A stretch of DNA of 64,000 nt, taken from NCBI RefSeq assembly GCF_009857815.1, contig NZ_WVVW01000009.1, positions 36,558 through 100,557 on the forward strand, read 5' to 3'. This DNA is from Pseudomaricurvus sp. HS19. GTDB taxonomy: Bacteria > Pseudomonadota > Gammaproteobacteria > Pseudomonadales > Cellvibrionaceae. Below the pieces are notes generated by a model. It searched no databases and was not told the origin of the DNA. It saw nothing but the letters and a program-made list of their open reading frames with translations. Position numbers and translations under genes: made by a program. Shown here piece by piece: positions 17,334-26,324 of the stretch (its first letter is position 1; each line of letters opens with the position of its first letter).

Positions 17334-17591
17334 ATGCAGGAAATGATCAACGGCGACGAGAATGCCTGTCCATTCGAGTTTAACTTTGATCCCGCCACTT
17401 TCAAGGCGGGGGATCTGGTGAGCTATAGGGTGCCGGAAGCCTTCCAGGATATGCCTTTCGTGGGTGAGCTGGTGGCGGTCGAAGCCGATCACGTGTTGCT
17501 GGTACACCAGGGTGAGAAGCAGGTGATGCGGGGTACCCGCGAGAGCCGACCCGTCGTCAGCGCGGCGGAAGCATTGGGCGAGAGCCACTGA
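17334..17591 (+). CDS. Small acidic protein of unknown function
   Basis: An 85-residue protein starting MQEMINGDENACPFEF, with AGAGGT 7 bases before the ATG at 17334; a GTG six bases earlier is less likely. It has no signal peptide, no membrane segment and one cysteine. The middle (FKAGDLVSYRVPEAFQDMPFVGELVAVEADHVLLVH) looks like a small beta-barrel. I do not recognise the family. Confidence 0.6.
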   Translation: MQEMINGDENACPFEFNFDPATFKAGDLVSYRVPEAFQDMPFVGELVAVEADHVLLVHQGEKQVMRGTRESRPVVSAAEALGESH

Positions 17592-17815
17592 CCACCCGGA
17601 TATACCCCCGTCAGAAGCGGAGTTGTGGAGTTAAAACCGCTGCATCTGTTTCCCGGATTTCGTGCAATACCTCCCTGTGACTCGGGAGGGGGCGGGGCTG
17701 CGCCTGCGGTACCACTGCGGGACGCCCTGCCAACACGCGTCAGCGTGACATAACTAAAAAAAGAAGAGGCCGGCTACACAATGGCTGGCATGAATATTCG
17801 CCTGAACTGTGAAGT

Positions 17816-19642
17816 GTGGAGAGTCAGTTGAAACCTACGGATACCAACAACCCGGAGTACTACCACAAGGTAGTCGATTGCCAATACGCCTGTCCGGCGC
17901 ACACACCCGTGCCGGAATACATTCGTCTGATTGCTCAGGGTCGCTACAACGACGCCTACATGATCAACTGGGAATCCAATGTGTTTCCAGGTGTTCTGGG
18001 CCGTACCTGTGACCGCCCCTGTGAGCCCGCCTGCCGTCGCGGCCGGGTGGAAGAGGAGCCGGTTGCCATCTGCCGCCTCAAGCGCGTGGCCGCGGACAAC
18101 AAGGACAGCGAAGCCATTGCTGCTGCCATGCCCGCCATTCCCACCCGCAAGAACGGCAAGCGCGTGGCGCTGATTGGCGGTGGCCCTGCCTCGCTCACGG
18201 TGGCTCGCGACCTGATGCCGCTGGGATATACCGTCGATCTCTACGACAACCAGCCTGCGGGCGGCGGCTTTATGCGCAGCCAGATCCCCAGTTTCCGCCT
18301 GCCGGCCACCGTGCTGGACCAGGAAGTAAACCAGATTCTCGATATGGGCGTGAGCGCCCACTTCAACACCTACGTCGACAGCATGAAGTCCATCATCGAC
18401 AAGGGTTACGACGCAATTTTTGTCGGTACCGGCGCACCCCGTCCGAAGGACCTGAAGCTGCCCGGTCGCGAAGAAGCGGAGGCCAATATCCACCTGGGTA
18501 TCGAGTGGCTGGCGTCCGTCGCGTTTGAGCACACCAAGGCCATCGGCAAGAAAGTGCTGGTGCTGGGTGGTGGTAACACCGCCATGGACTGCTGCCGTAC
18601 CTCCCTGCGGGTGGGTGCTGACTCCGTCAAGTGTGTGGTGCGCAGCCCGCGCGCCGATATGAAAGCCTCGCCCTGGGAGATCGAAGACTCCGAGCGTGAA
18701 GGTGTGGAGATGTTTGAAAACCACACCCCGAAAGAGTTTATCGTCGAGGACGGCAAACTGGTGGGTATGCGCTTTGAACTGGTACGCGCCGAGTACGACG
18801 CTAATGGCAAGCGCTCACTGGTACCGACCGGTGAGCCGGATGTGATCATGGAGTGTGATGACATCTGTGTCGCGGTGGGTCAGGACAACGCCTTCCCCTG
18901 GATCGAGCGCGACGTGGGTATCGAGTTTGGCCAGTGGGATATGCCGGTGGTGGACCGGGTTACCTTCCAGTCCAGCCGTCCCAACGTTTTCTTCGGTGGC
19001 GACGCCGCCTTTGGTCCCGAGAACGTCATCACCGCCGTGGCCCACGGTCACCAGGCGGCCATCTCCATCGACCTGTTCCTCAATGGTCACAGCGTCAAGA
19101 ACCGTCCGGCACCGGGTGTGACCCTGGTGAGCCAGAAGATGGGCGTGCACGAGTGGAGCTACGACAACTCGGTGGCCAACGACCTGCGCTACGCCGTGCC
19201 GCATGAAGATGTGGGCCTGTCGGTGAAGGATCGCAAGCTGGAAGTGGAGCTGGGCTTTGATGTGGCCACCGCGGTGCGCGAAGCGGCCCGTTGCCTCAAC
19301 TGTGACGCCCAGACCGTGTTCGAGGCGCCCAAATGTATCGAGTGCGATGCCTGTATTGATATCTGCCCGACAGACTGCCTCACCATGATCGATGTCACCG
19401 ACATGGAAGACGAGGCGCAGCTGCGTCCGCAGCTGAAGATGCCGGCCACCAATGAAACCCAATCCCTGTTTGTTTCCGACAGTCTGCAAACCAGTCGCGT
19501 GATGGTGAAGGACGAAAACGTCTGTCTGCACTGTGGTATGTGTGCGGAGCGCTGCCCGACGGCGGCCTGGGATATGCAGAAATTTACCTATCACGTCAGC
19601 AAGGCCGGAGCCTGCGCCGTGCAAGAGGAGGAGCAAGCATGA
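17816..19642 (+). CDS. GltD-like FAD/NAD(P) oxidoreductase with two C-terminal 4Fe-4S clusters
   Basis: Likely electron-transfer subunit of the 2-oxoacid oxidoreductase encoded by the next two genes. The 608-residue protein has an N-terminal Fe-S-binding region with cysteines 22, 26, 65, 69 and 73, as in glutamate synthase small subunit. An FAD motif GGGPASLTVA follows near residue 121, an NAD(P) motif GGGNTAMDCC near 255, and two ferredoxin motifs CIECDACIDICP (507) and CLHCGMCAERCP (570). It could pass electrons from 2-oxoacid oxidation to NAD(P)+ or accept them in reverse. The start is GTG at 17816, or TTG at 17828, which has the better-spaced GGAGAG. The stop overlaps the next start (ATGA). 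Confidence 0.88.
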   Translation: MESQLKPTDTNNPEYYHKVVDCQYACPAHTPVPEYIRLIAQGRYNDAYMINWESNVFPGVLGRTCDRPCEPACRRGRVEEEPVAICRLKRVAADNKDSEAIAAAMPAIPTRKNGKRVALIGGGPASLTVARDLMPLGYTVDLYDNQPAGGGFMRSQIPSFRLPATVLDQEVNQILDMGVSAHFNTYVDSMKSIIDKGYDAIFVGTGAPRPKDLKLPGREEAEANIHLGIEWLASVAFEHTKAIGKKVLVLGGGNTAMDCCRTSLRVGADSVKCVVRSPRADMKASPWEIEDSEREGVEMFENHTPKEFIVEDGKLVGMRFELVRAEYDANGKRSLVPTGEPDVIMECDDICVAVGQDNAFPWIERDVGIEFGQWDMPVVDRVTFQSSRPNVFFGGDAAFGPENVITAVAHGHQAAISIDLFLNGHSVKNRPAPGVTLVSQKMGVHEWSYDNSVANDLRYAVPHEDVGLSVKDRKLEVELGFDVATAVREAARCLNCDAQTVFEAPKCIECDACIDICPTDCLTMIDVTDMEDEAQLRPQLKMPATNETQSLFVSDSLQTSRVMVKDENVCLHCGMCAERCPTAAWDMQKFTYHVSKAGACAVQEEEQA

Positions 19643-21504
19643 GCGGGATTCCTGCGCGCACCCCGGTCGTCAACGACCTGGTGGTGAAATTTGCCAATGT
19701 GAACGGTACCGGCTCTGCCAGTGCCAACAACCTGTTTGCCAAGGCCCTGTTCCGCATGGGCCTGTCGGTGAGCCCGAAGAACATCTTCCCGTCCAACATT
19801 CAGGGCCTGCCCACCTGGTACGAGGTGCGGGTGAACGACCAGGGCTATCTGGCCCGCCGCGAGGGTGTCGACATCATGGTGTCGGTAAACCCGCAGAGCA
19901 TGGCCAAGGATGTGCGTGAAGTGAAGCCGGGCGGCTACTTCATCTACGACAACAGCAAGCCGCTGGACCTGCGCCTGATGCGCGACGATATCGACTTTAT
20001 CGGCCTGCCCCTGACCCGCATCTGTCTGGAAGAGTACAAGGACGCCCGTCAGCGCCAGCTGTTCAAGAACGTCATCTATGTGGGTGCCATGGCGGCGCTG
20101 ATCAACATGGACTTCTCTGTGCTGACCGACCTGATCGCCGATCAGTTCAAGGGCAAGGAGAAGCTGATTGCGCCCAACGTGCATGCTCTGGAGCTGGGTT
20201 TCCAGTACGCCAAGCGCAACTTCACCTGCCCGCTGCATGTGACTGTTGAGTCCCGCCCCATGGGCGACTACATCCTGGTTGAGGGTAACGACGCCTGTGG
20301 TCTGGGTGCGGTTTACGGCGGTGCCACCATGGCAGGCTGGTACCCCATCACCCCGTCCACGTCTGTGGTTGAGGCGTTCGAGAAGTACTGCAAGCGCATG
20401 CGCATCGATCCGGGCACGGGCAAGAAAAACTTTGCCATTGTGCAGGCGGAAGATGAGCTGGCGGCCATGGGTATGGTGATCGGTGCCAACTGGAACGGCG
20501 CCCGCGCCTTTACCGCCACCAGTGGTCCGGGTATCTCCCTGATGAGTGAATTCCTGGGCCTGGCTTACTTTGCCGAAATTCCGGCGGTACTGATCGATGT
20601 GCAGCGCGCCGGTCCCTCCACCGGTATGCCCACCCGTACCCAGCAGTCCGACGTGCTGGCCTGTGCATACGCTTCCCACGGTGATACCAAGCACGTGCTG
20701 GTGTTCCCGTCGACGCCGAAAGAGTGTTTCGACATGACCGCCCAGTCCTTTGACCTGGCGGAGCAGCTGCAGACCCCGATCATTATGCTGACCGATCTGG
20801 ACCTGGGCATGAACGACAACATGTCCGAGCCGTTCGAGTGGGACGAGAACCGTACCTACCAGCGTGGCAAGGTGTTCAATGCCGAGCAGCTGGAAAGCAT
20901 GAGCGAGCGCTTTGGTCGCTACCTGGATGTGGACGGCGATGGCATTCCTTACCGCACCTATCCGGGCACTCACCCGACCAAGGGTGCCTTCTTCACCCGC
21001 GGTACTTCCCGCGATGAATACGCGGTCTATACCGAGGATGGTGAAGAGTATGTGGCCAATATGGAGCGTCTGCTGAAGAAGTTCGAGACCGCCAAGTCCT
21101 ACGTGCCCGCGCCAGTGATCACCAGGGCCAACGCCAAGGCCAATGCGCCGGTGGGTATCCTGCACTTCGGTACCTCCATGCACGCCACCCTGGAAGCGGT
21201 AGATCTGCTGGCGGGCGAGGGCATTGCGGCGGACACCTGTCGTATCCGTGCCTTCCCGTTTGCCGATGAGATTGTAGACTTCATCAACAGCCACGAGCAG
21301 GTGTTTGTGGTTGAACAAAACCGCGATGCGCAGATGCGCACGCTGCTGGTCAACGAGTGTGACCTGGATCCAAGACGCCTGAACAAGGTTCTGAACTACA
21401 ACGGTATGCCCATCACCGCGCGCTTTGTTGCCGATGCGGTCAGTGCAGTTGTGAACAAGAGCAGCGGCAGCCAGCGCAAGAAAGCTGCTGCGGCCAAGGC
21501 GTAA
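19639..21504 (+). CDS. 2-oxoacid:acceptor oxidoreductase, fused gamma-alpha subunit
   Basis: A 621-residue subunit. The N-terminal 190 residues are the gamma domain (FANVNGTGSASANNLFAKAL). The rest is the alpha domain, with ITPSTSVVEAFEKY, a TSGPGISLMSEFLGLAYFAEIP stretch and RAGPSTGMPTRTQQSD, all typical of ferredoxin-dependent 2-oxoacid oxidoreductases. It forms a complex with the TPP subunit encoded next and converts a 2-oxoacid plus CoA to acyl-CoA and CO2. GAGGAGG precedes the ATG, which overlaps the upstream stop. The substrate is not fixed by sequence: 2-oxoglutarate, pyruvate, indolepyruvate or branched-chain acids are all possible, and branched-chain is favoured by the neighbours. 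Confidence 0.9.
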   Translation: MSGIPARTPVVNDLVVKFANVNGTGSASANNLFAKALFRMGLSVSPKNIFPSNIQGLPTWYEVRVNDQGYLARREGVDIMVSVNPQSMAKDVREVKPGGYFIYDNSKPLDLRLMRDDIDFIGLPLTRICLEEYKDARQRQLFKNVIYVGAMAALINMDFSVLTDLIADQFKGKEKLIAPNVHALELGFQYAKRNFTCPLHVTVESRPMGDYILVEGNDACGLGAVYGGATMAGWYPITPSTSVVEAFEKYCKRMRIDPGTGKKNFAIVQAEDELAAMGMVIGANWNGARAFTATSGPGISLMSEFLGLAYFAEIPAVLIDVQRAGPSTGMPTRTQQSDVLACAYASHGDTKHVLVFPSTPKECFDMTAQSFDLAEQLQTPIIMLTDLDLGMNDNMSEPFEWDENRTYQRGKVFNAEQLESMSERFGRYLDVDGDGIPYRTYPGTHPTKGAFFTRGTSRDEYAVYTEDGEEYVANMERLLKKFETAKSYVPAPVITRANAKANAPVGILHFGTSMHATLEAVDLLAGEGIAADTCRIRAFPFADEIVDFINSHEQVFVVEQNRDAQMRTLLVNECDLDPRRLNKVLNYNGMPITARFVADAVSAVVNKSSGSQRKKAAAAKA

Positions 21505-21520
21505 TCCAGGAGGATAGACA

Positions 21521-22573
21521 ATGACTTATTTAAGACCCGAATTTCGTCACCCGCAGCTGCCCGTTAACGAGCTCGGTTACAGCCGCAAGGACTACGAAGG
21601 TGCACTCTCCACCCTGTGTGCCGGTTGTGGTCATGACTCCATCAGTGCCGCGGTGGTGCAGTCCATGTTCGAGATGTCCATCGAGCCGCACCGCGTTGCC
21701 AAGTTGTCCGGTATCGGTTGCTCGTCCAAAACGCCGACCTACTTCCTCGGCAAGTCCCACGGCTTCAACTCCGTGCATGGCCGTATGCCTTCCGTAGTGA
21801 CCGGTGCCAACATGGCCAACCGCGACCTGATCTACCTGGGTGTTTCCGGGGACGGTGATACCGCGTCTATCGGTATGGGCCAGTTTGCCCACGCCGTGCG
21901 CCGCAACCTGAACATGGTCTACATCGTCATGAACAACGGTTGCTACGGTCTCACCAAGGGCCAGGACTCCGCCACGGCGGATGTGGGTTCCTGCAGCAAG
22001 AAGGGCGAGCCCAACAAGTTTGAGGCCATCGACCTGGCCGGCGTGGCGCTGGAATTGGGTGCTACCTTTGTGGCCCGCAGCTTCTCCGGCGACAAGGACC
22101 AGCTGGTGCCACTGATCAAGGCAGCGGTTTCCCATCGCGGTTTCGCTTTTATTGATGTGATCTCTCCCTGTGTGACCTTCAACAATAACCCCGGCTCCAC
22201 CAAGGGGTACGAGTTTGTGCGTGATCACCTGGAGGCCACCGGCACCGTGGACTTTGTGCCCATGCGCGAAGAGATCACCGCCTGCTACCCGAACCAGACC
22301 TCGGAAGAGGTGACCCTGCATGACGGTTCTGTGGTGCACCTGTGCAAGATGGACGACAAGCTCAACGTGCGCAGCCGCAACTCTGCGGTGGAGCGCATGA
22401 AGAACTACAAGGATCGCGGTCGCATCCTCACCGGCCTGCTGTACATGGACCCGGACTCACAGGACCTGCACGACAGCATCGACAGCAGCAAGAAGCCGCT
22501 GCGTCAGCTGGGCGAGAAAGAGCTGTGCCCGGGTGTTGCCGTACTGCAAAACATCAACGACTCCCTGCGTTGA
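21521..22573 (+). CDS. 2-oxoacid:acceptor oxidoreductase, beta (TPP-binding) subunit
   Basis: The 350-residue catalytic subunit binds thiamine diphosphate and a 4Fe-4S cluster. LCAGCGHDSISAAVVQSM is the conserved Cys-x2-Cys-Gly-His region, and GDGDTASIGMGQFAHAVRRN is the TPP/Mg motif, with NNGCYGLTKGQDSAT as the family signature. AGGAGG lies 9 bases before the ATG, 16 bases after the alpha subunit. It completes a three-gene operon. Confidence 0.92.
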   Translation: MTYLRPEFRHPQLPVNELGYSRKDYEGALSTLCAGCGHDSISAAVVQSMFEMSIEPHRVAKLSGIGCSSKTPTYFLGKSHGFNSVHGRMPSVVTGANMANRDLIYLGVSGDGDTASIGMGQFAHAVRRNLNMVYIVMNNGCYGLTKGQDSATADVGSCSKKGEPNKFEAIDLAGVALELGATFVARSFSGDKDQLVPLIKAAVSHRGFAFIDVISPCVTFNNNPGSTKGYEFVRDHLEATGTVDFVPMREEITACYPNQTSEEVTLHDGSVVHLCKMDDKLNVRSRNSAVERMKNYKDRGRILTGLLYMDPDSQDLHDSIDSSKKPLRQLGEKELCPGVAVLQNINDSLR

Positions 22574-22797
22574 TGCCTTTCGGGGCTCGCCGGCACCCTG
22601 CCGGCGGGTCACCGCCTGCCTGCTCAATTCCCCGAATTTTACACCGATCACGCCAGACTCCCCCCGTCTGCGCCGCTGAATTGCGTATATTGCACAAATT
22701 AATCCGCTAAATGGCCAAGATCCCCCACAGGGCTTGTGCTTAAATGAGGGTTTGTATTGGCTAACCGGGCATCTGCCCGGCTCGTGAGACAGGTGTT
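22574..22797. other. Gap between the oxidoreductase operon and the acyl-CoA dehydrogenase gene
   Basis: 224 bases on the same strand as both neighbours. A hairpin CGCCGGC-ACCCT-GCCGGCG lies at 22588-22606 without a T-tract. A separate promoter for the downstream genes is possible in the AT-richer part near 22680-22715, but I cannot place it firmly. Confidence 0.45.
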
Positions 22798-23964
22798 ATG
22801 GATTTTAATCTGAGCGAAGAACAGCTGGCCTTCCAGGAGGCTGCCCGGGCCTTTGCCCAGGGCGAGATGGCGCCCCATGCGGCGGAGTGGGACGAAAAGA
22901 AAATATTCCCCACTGACGTGATTGCCATGGCCGGCGAGATGGGTTTTTGTGGTCTCTACTGCCCGGAAGAGAACGGCGGTATGGCGCTGTCCCGGCTGGA
23001 TTCGGCCATCATCCTTGAAGAACTGGCAGCCGGCTGTACCTCCACTGCGGCGTTTATCTCCATTCACAACATGGCCACCTGGATGCTCTGCAGCTGGGGC
23101 ACTGATGTGGTAAAGGACAAGTGGGCGGCGGACCTGACCTCCGGTCAGAAACTGGCTTCCTACTGCCTGACCGAGCCCGGCGCCGGCAGCGACGCCGGTT
23201 CCCTGCGCACCACCGCCCGTCGGGAAGGCGATGAGTATGTTCTCAACGGCAGCAAGATGTTTATCAGTGGTGCCGGCAGTACCGACGTGCTGGTATTGAT
23301 GGCCCGCACCGGTACCACCGAGGACGGCGCGCGCGGCATCAGTGCCTTTGCCATTCCAGCTGACGCCGCCGGTATCAGCTACGGCAAGAATGAAGACAAG
23401 ATGGGCTGGAACTCCCAGCCCACCCGTGCCATTGCTTTCGAAGATGTGCGTGTGCCAGCCGACCACCGCCTGGGTGACGAAGGTGAAGGCTTCAAGATCG
23501 CCATGAAAGGCCTCGACGGCGGCCGCATCAATATCGCCACCTGCTCCATTGGTGCAGCCCAGGCCTGCCTTAACCATGCCCAGGCCTACATGCACGAGCG
23601 CAAGCAGTTCGGTAAGTCCCTGGCCAGTTTCCAGGCGTTGCAGTTCAAGCTGGCGGATATGCTCACCGAGCTGGTGGCGGCGCGGCAGATGATCCGCCTG
23701 GCAGCCACCAAGCTGGATGAGAATCACCCGGACAAAACCACCTATTGTGCCATGGCCAAGCGCTTTGCCACCGACGTGGGCTTCGAGGTGTGCAACCAGG
23801 CGCTGCAGCTGCACGGTGGTTATGGCTACATTCGCGAATACCCCATTGAACGCTTCCTGCGCGACGCCCGGGTGCACCAGATTCTGGAAGGAACCAACGA
23901 GGTTATGCGCCTGATCACTGCTCGTCGCATCCTCGAAGAAGGGGCGCCGGAAGCGCTGCGCTGA
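22798..23964 (+). CDS. Acyl-CoA dehydrogenase, probably isobutyryl-CoA dehydrogenase
   Basis: FAD enzyme that makes the 2,3-double bond in acyl-CoA. The 388-residue protein has the N-terminal helical domain (MDFNLSEEQLAFQEAARAFA), the signature CLTEPGAGSDAGSL near residue 123, the C-terminal QLHGGYGYIREYPIERFLRDARVHQILEGTNEVMR with its FAD contacts, and the catalytic glutamate in EGTNEV. The neighbours (hydratase, 3-hydroxyisobutyryl-CoA hydrolase, 3-hydroxyisobutyrate dehydrogenase) point to isobutyryl-CoA and valine catabolism; short branched-chain specificity is an inference. Confidence 0.9.
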   Translation: MDFNLSEEQLAFQEAARAFAQGEMAPHAAEWDEKKIFPTDVIAMAGEMGFCGLYCPEENGGMALSRLDSAIILEELAAGCTSTAAFISIHNMATWMLCSWGTDVVKDKWAADLTSGQKLASYCLTEPGAGSDAGSLRTTARREGDEYVLNGSKMFISGAGSTDVLVLMARTGTTEDGARGISAFAIPADAAGISYGKNEDKMGWNSQPTRAIAFEDVRVPADHRLGDEGEGFKIAMKGLDGGRINIATCSIGAAQACLNHAQAYMHERKQFGKSLASFQALQFKLADMLTELVAARQMIRLAATKLDENHPDKTTYCAMAKRFATDVGFEVCNQALQLHGGYGYIREYPIERFLRDARVHQILEGTNEVMRLITARRILEEGAPEALR

Positions 23965-24095
23965 GGCCGTCCGCCCGCTGGCTGGCGCAGCCCCGGGCGC
24001 ATTGGCGAAGATGCGGGCCAGTGTAGGGATAGTTTCCCGGCAGCCTGCTAGAATCCCCCGCCGGATTTTTAAAAAAACAATACCACGGAGCCATC

Positions 24096-24872
24096 ATGTC
24101 TGATCTGCTGAAACTGGAAAAACGCGGACACACCGCCATCATTACCTTCAACAACCCACCGGCCAACACCTGGACGCCTGAGAGCCTGGCCTACCTGAAA
24201 CAGCTGGTGGAAGATCTGAACGCAGATAAGGACAACTACGCCCTGGTGCTGGCCAGTGAGAGTGAAAAATTCTTCAGCGCCGGTGCCGACCTGAAGCAGT
24301 TCGACCACGACGACAAGGGTAAGTCCTTTGCTTCAGCCCAGGCGTTTGGCGACGCCTTTATGGCACTGACCAACTACAACGGCGTCTCCATTGCGGCGAT
24401 TACCGGTTACGCCATGGGTGGCGGCCTGGAAGTGGCTCTGTGCTGTGATGTGCGTATCTGTGAAGAGCAATCCCAGATGGCGCTGCCGGAAGCGGCTGTG
24501 GGCTTATTGCCTTGCGGATTGGGTTCCCAGCACCTCTCCTGGCTGGTGGGCGAGCAGTGGGCCAAGCGCATGATCCTGCTGGGTGAGCGCCTCAAGGCTC
24601 CACAGGCAGAAAAGATCGGCCTGGTTTCCGAGGTGGTGCCCACCGGTACTGCGCTGGAAAAGGCCCTGGAGCTGGCGGCCAAGGTGGAAGGCCAGTCCCC
24701 CACCTCAGTGCGCTACTGCAAAGAGCTGATTATGGCGGCCCGCGATGGCGACATTAACAGTGCCTTCTACAAGGAGCGCGAGCTGTTTGTAAAACTGTGG
24801 GACAGCCAGGACCAGAAAGAGGGCGTCTCTGCGTTTCTGGAGAAGCGCAAGCCCGAGTGGAAAAACGCCTGA
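24096..24872 (+). CDS. Enoyl-CoA hydratase (crotonase family), valine pathway
   Basis: The 258-residue crotonase-fold enzyme would hydrate methacrylyl-CoA to 3-hydroxyisobutyryl-CoA. The oxyanion-hole motifs are FFSAGADLKQF near residue 65 and GYAMGGGLEVALCCDVRI near 105. The catalytic region PEAAVGLLPCGLGSQHL differs a little from the usual two-glutamate pattern: one glutamate is seen and the second position is leucine or glycine, so isomerase or decarboxylase activity cannot be excluded. CACGGAG precedes the ATG. Confidence 0.82.
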   Translation: MSDLLKLEKRGHTAIITFNNPPANTWTPESLAYLKQLVEDLNADKDNYALVLASESEKFFSAGADLKQFDHDDKGKSFASAQAFGDAFMALTNYNGVSIAAITGYAMGGGLEVALCCDVRICEEQSQMALPEAAVGLLPCGLGSQHLSWLVGEQWAKRMILLGERLKAPQAEKIGLVSEVVPTGTALEKALELAAKVEGQSPTSVRYCKELIMAARDGDINSAFYKERELFVKLWDSQDQKEGVSAFLEKRKPEWKNA

Positions 24873-24881
24873 TCCCGGTTT

Positions 24882-25048
24882 GTCATTCCCGCCCGGGCGG
24901 GAATCCAAAAGCTGAGGATCGGCACTGTAATCTGCAAGATGTCATTCCCGCGCAGGCGGGAATCCAGAGGTTCAGAATCGACACGGGCATCTTCAAGGTG
25001 TCATTCCCGCGCAGGCGGGAATCCATGGGCTCCCGCCTGCGCGGGAGC
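24882..25048. repeat. Three REP-like palindromic repeats with 59-base period
   Basis: GTCATTCCCGC...GCGGGAATCC occurs at 24882, 24941 and 25000, exactly 59 bases apart, and the bases between copies are about two-thirds identical, so it is a diverged tandem array. The third copy is followed by a palindrome (25029-25048, GCTCCCGC-CTGC-GCGGGAGC). Such sequences are widespread extragenic palindromes in proteobacteria and here separate two genes of one pathway. Confidence 0.85.
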
Positions 25049-25172
25049 GACGAAGGATGTGCAGAGCGCGCTCCTGCGGGATAAAAATGAGCCGGGGGAC
25101 GAAAATGAACCGGGTCTCCAAATGTTTGATCCCGGCAAGCGCTGCGCGCTTGCTGTGTTAATGGGGTAATCC

Positions 25173-26267
25173 ATGACTGATGTAGTGTTGTTCGAAGAGC
25201 GCCCGGCCGCCGGCGGTAAAAAACTCGCGGTAGCCCAGCTCAATTCCGAAAAATCTCTTAACTCCCTCTCCGCAGAGATGGTCTCCCTGCTGCTGCCAAA
25301 ACTGCAGCAGTGGCAGGACGATGAGTCGGTACTGGCGGTGTTCCTGCACTCCGCCGGCGACAAGGCCTTCTGTGCCGGTGGCGACGTAGTCGCCCTGCAC
25401 GCCGGCTCCGCCAACTACGGCGAAGAGTTGCCGGATAACAGCTGCGCCGAGTTCTTCGAAGAGGAGTACCGCCTCGATTACCTGATGGCCACCTACAAAA
25501 AACCGCTGGTGGTGTGGGGAACCGGTTTTGTCATGGGGGGCGGCCTGGGGCTGCTGTGCGGCGCTACCCACCGTATCGTCACCGACACCACCCGCATGGC
25601 CATGCCGGAGATCACCATCGGCCTCTACCCGGATGTGGGGGGGACTTACTTCCTCAACCGGGCCCCGGGCAAGACCGGCCTGTTCATGGGCCTCACCGGT
25701 TGCCAGATCAACGCGACTGACGCGCTCTATGTGGGCTTCGCTGATCACTACATCACTGCCGATCTGCGCGAAGAGGTGATTACCGCCCTCACCGAGGTGA
25801 AATGTGAGCGAGGTGTTGCCGGCGTGATGCAGCATTTCGGAGCCCTGTCCGCTGACAGCAAGCCAGCCGGCAATCTGGAAACCCACCTCGACTGGATCAA
25901 TGAGTCCTGTGCCGGCGACGACCTGCTGGCCATCATCGGCCGCATCCGCGCCTACGAGGGCGACGACAAGTGGTGCGCGCGGGCGGCTCAGACGCTGGCT
26001 TCCGGCTGTCCGGTTACCCCCTATCTGGTGTGGGAGCAACTGGTGCGCGGCAAGGAGCTGTCACTGGCAGACTGTTTCCGCCTGGAGCTGACAATGTCGG
26101 TGAACTGCGCCCGTTTCGGCCATTTCAAGGAGGGCGTGCGCGCCCTGCTGATTGATAAGGACAAGAGCCCCAGCTGGACGCCATCCCGTTTTGAGGATGT
26201 CACCGCCGGGCAGATAGAGGCGTTCTTCGTGGAGCCCTGGGCATCTAACCCGCTGGCCGACCTGTAA
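25173..26267 (+). CDS. 3-hydroxyisobutyryl-CoA hydrolase (crotonase family)
   Basis: Releases CoA from 3-hydroxyisobutyryl-CoA in valine breakdown. The 364-residue length and long C-terminal extension are those of the hydrolase branch of the crotonase family. Motifs: FCAGGDVVALH near residue 67, GTGFVMGGGLGLLCGATHRIV near 115, and PEITIGLYPDVGGTYFLNR near 142, with the family-specific PDVGG. GGGG precedes the ATG at 25173. Confidence 0.88.
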   Translation: MTDVVLFEERPAAGGKKLAVAQLNSEKSLNSLSAEMVSLLLPKLQQWQDDESVLAVFLHSAGDKAFCAGGDVVALHAGSANYGEELPDNSCAEFFEEEYRLDYLMATYKKPLVVWGTGFVMGGGLGLLCGATHRIVTDTTRMAMPEITIGLYPDVGGTYFLNRAPGKTGLFMGLTGCQINATDALYVGFADHYITADLREEVITALTEVKCERGVAGVMQHFGALSADSKPAGNLETHLDWINESCAGDDLLAIIGRIRAYEGDDKWCARAAQTLASGCPVTPYLVWEQLVRGKELSLADCFRLELTMSVNCARFGHFKEGVRALLIDKDKSPSWTPSRFEDVTAGQIEAFFVEPWASNPLADL

Positions 26268-26324
26268 GTCGGCGCCGGGTGTGCAGCCGGGGTTTTTAAG
26301 GTTAAGAGTTGAGGAGAGTGAGTG

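Noticed and set aside
19591..21318. 575-codon minus-strand frame opposite the gamma-alpha subunit
   Set aside because: Antisense shadow of a conserved enzyme; no independent start or domain.
24882..25048. Regularly spaced repeats as a possible CRISPR array
   Set aside because: Period is 59 bases but the spacers are similar to each other, repeats are palindromic REP-like sequences, only three copies exist and no cas gene is near.
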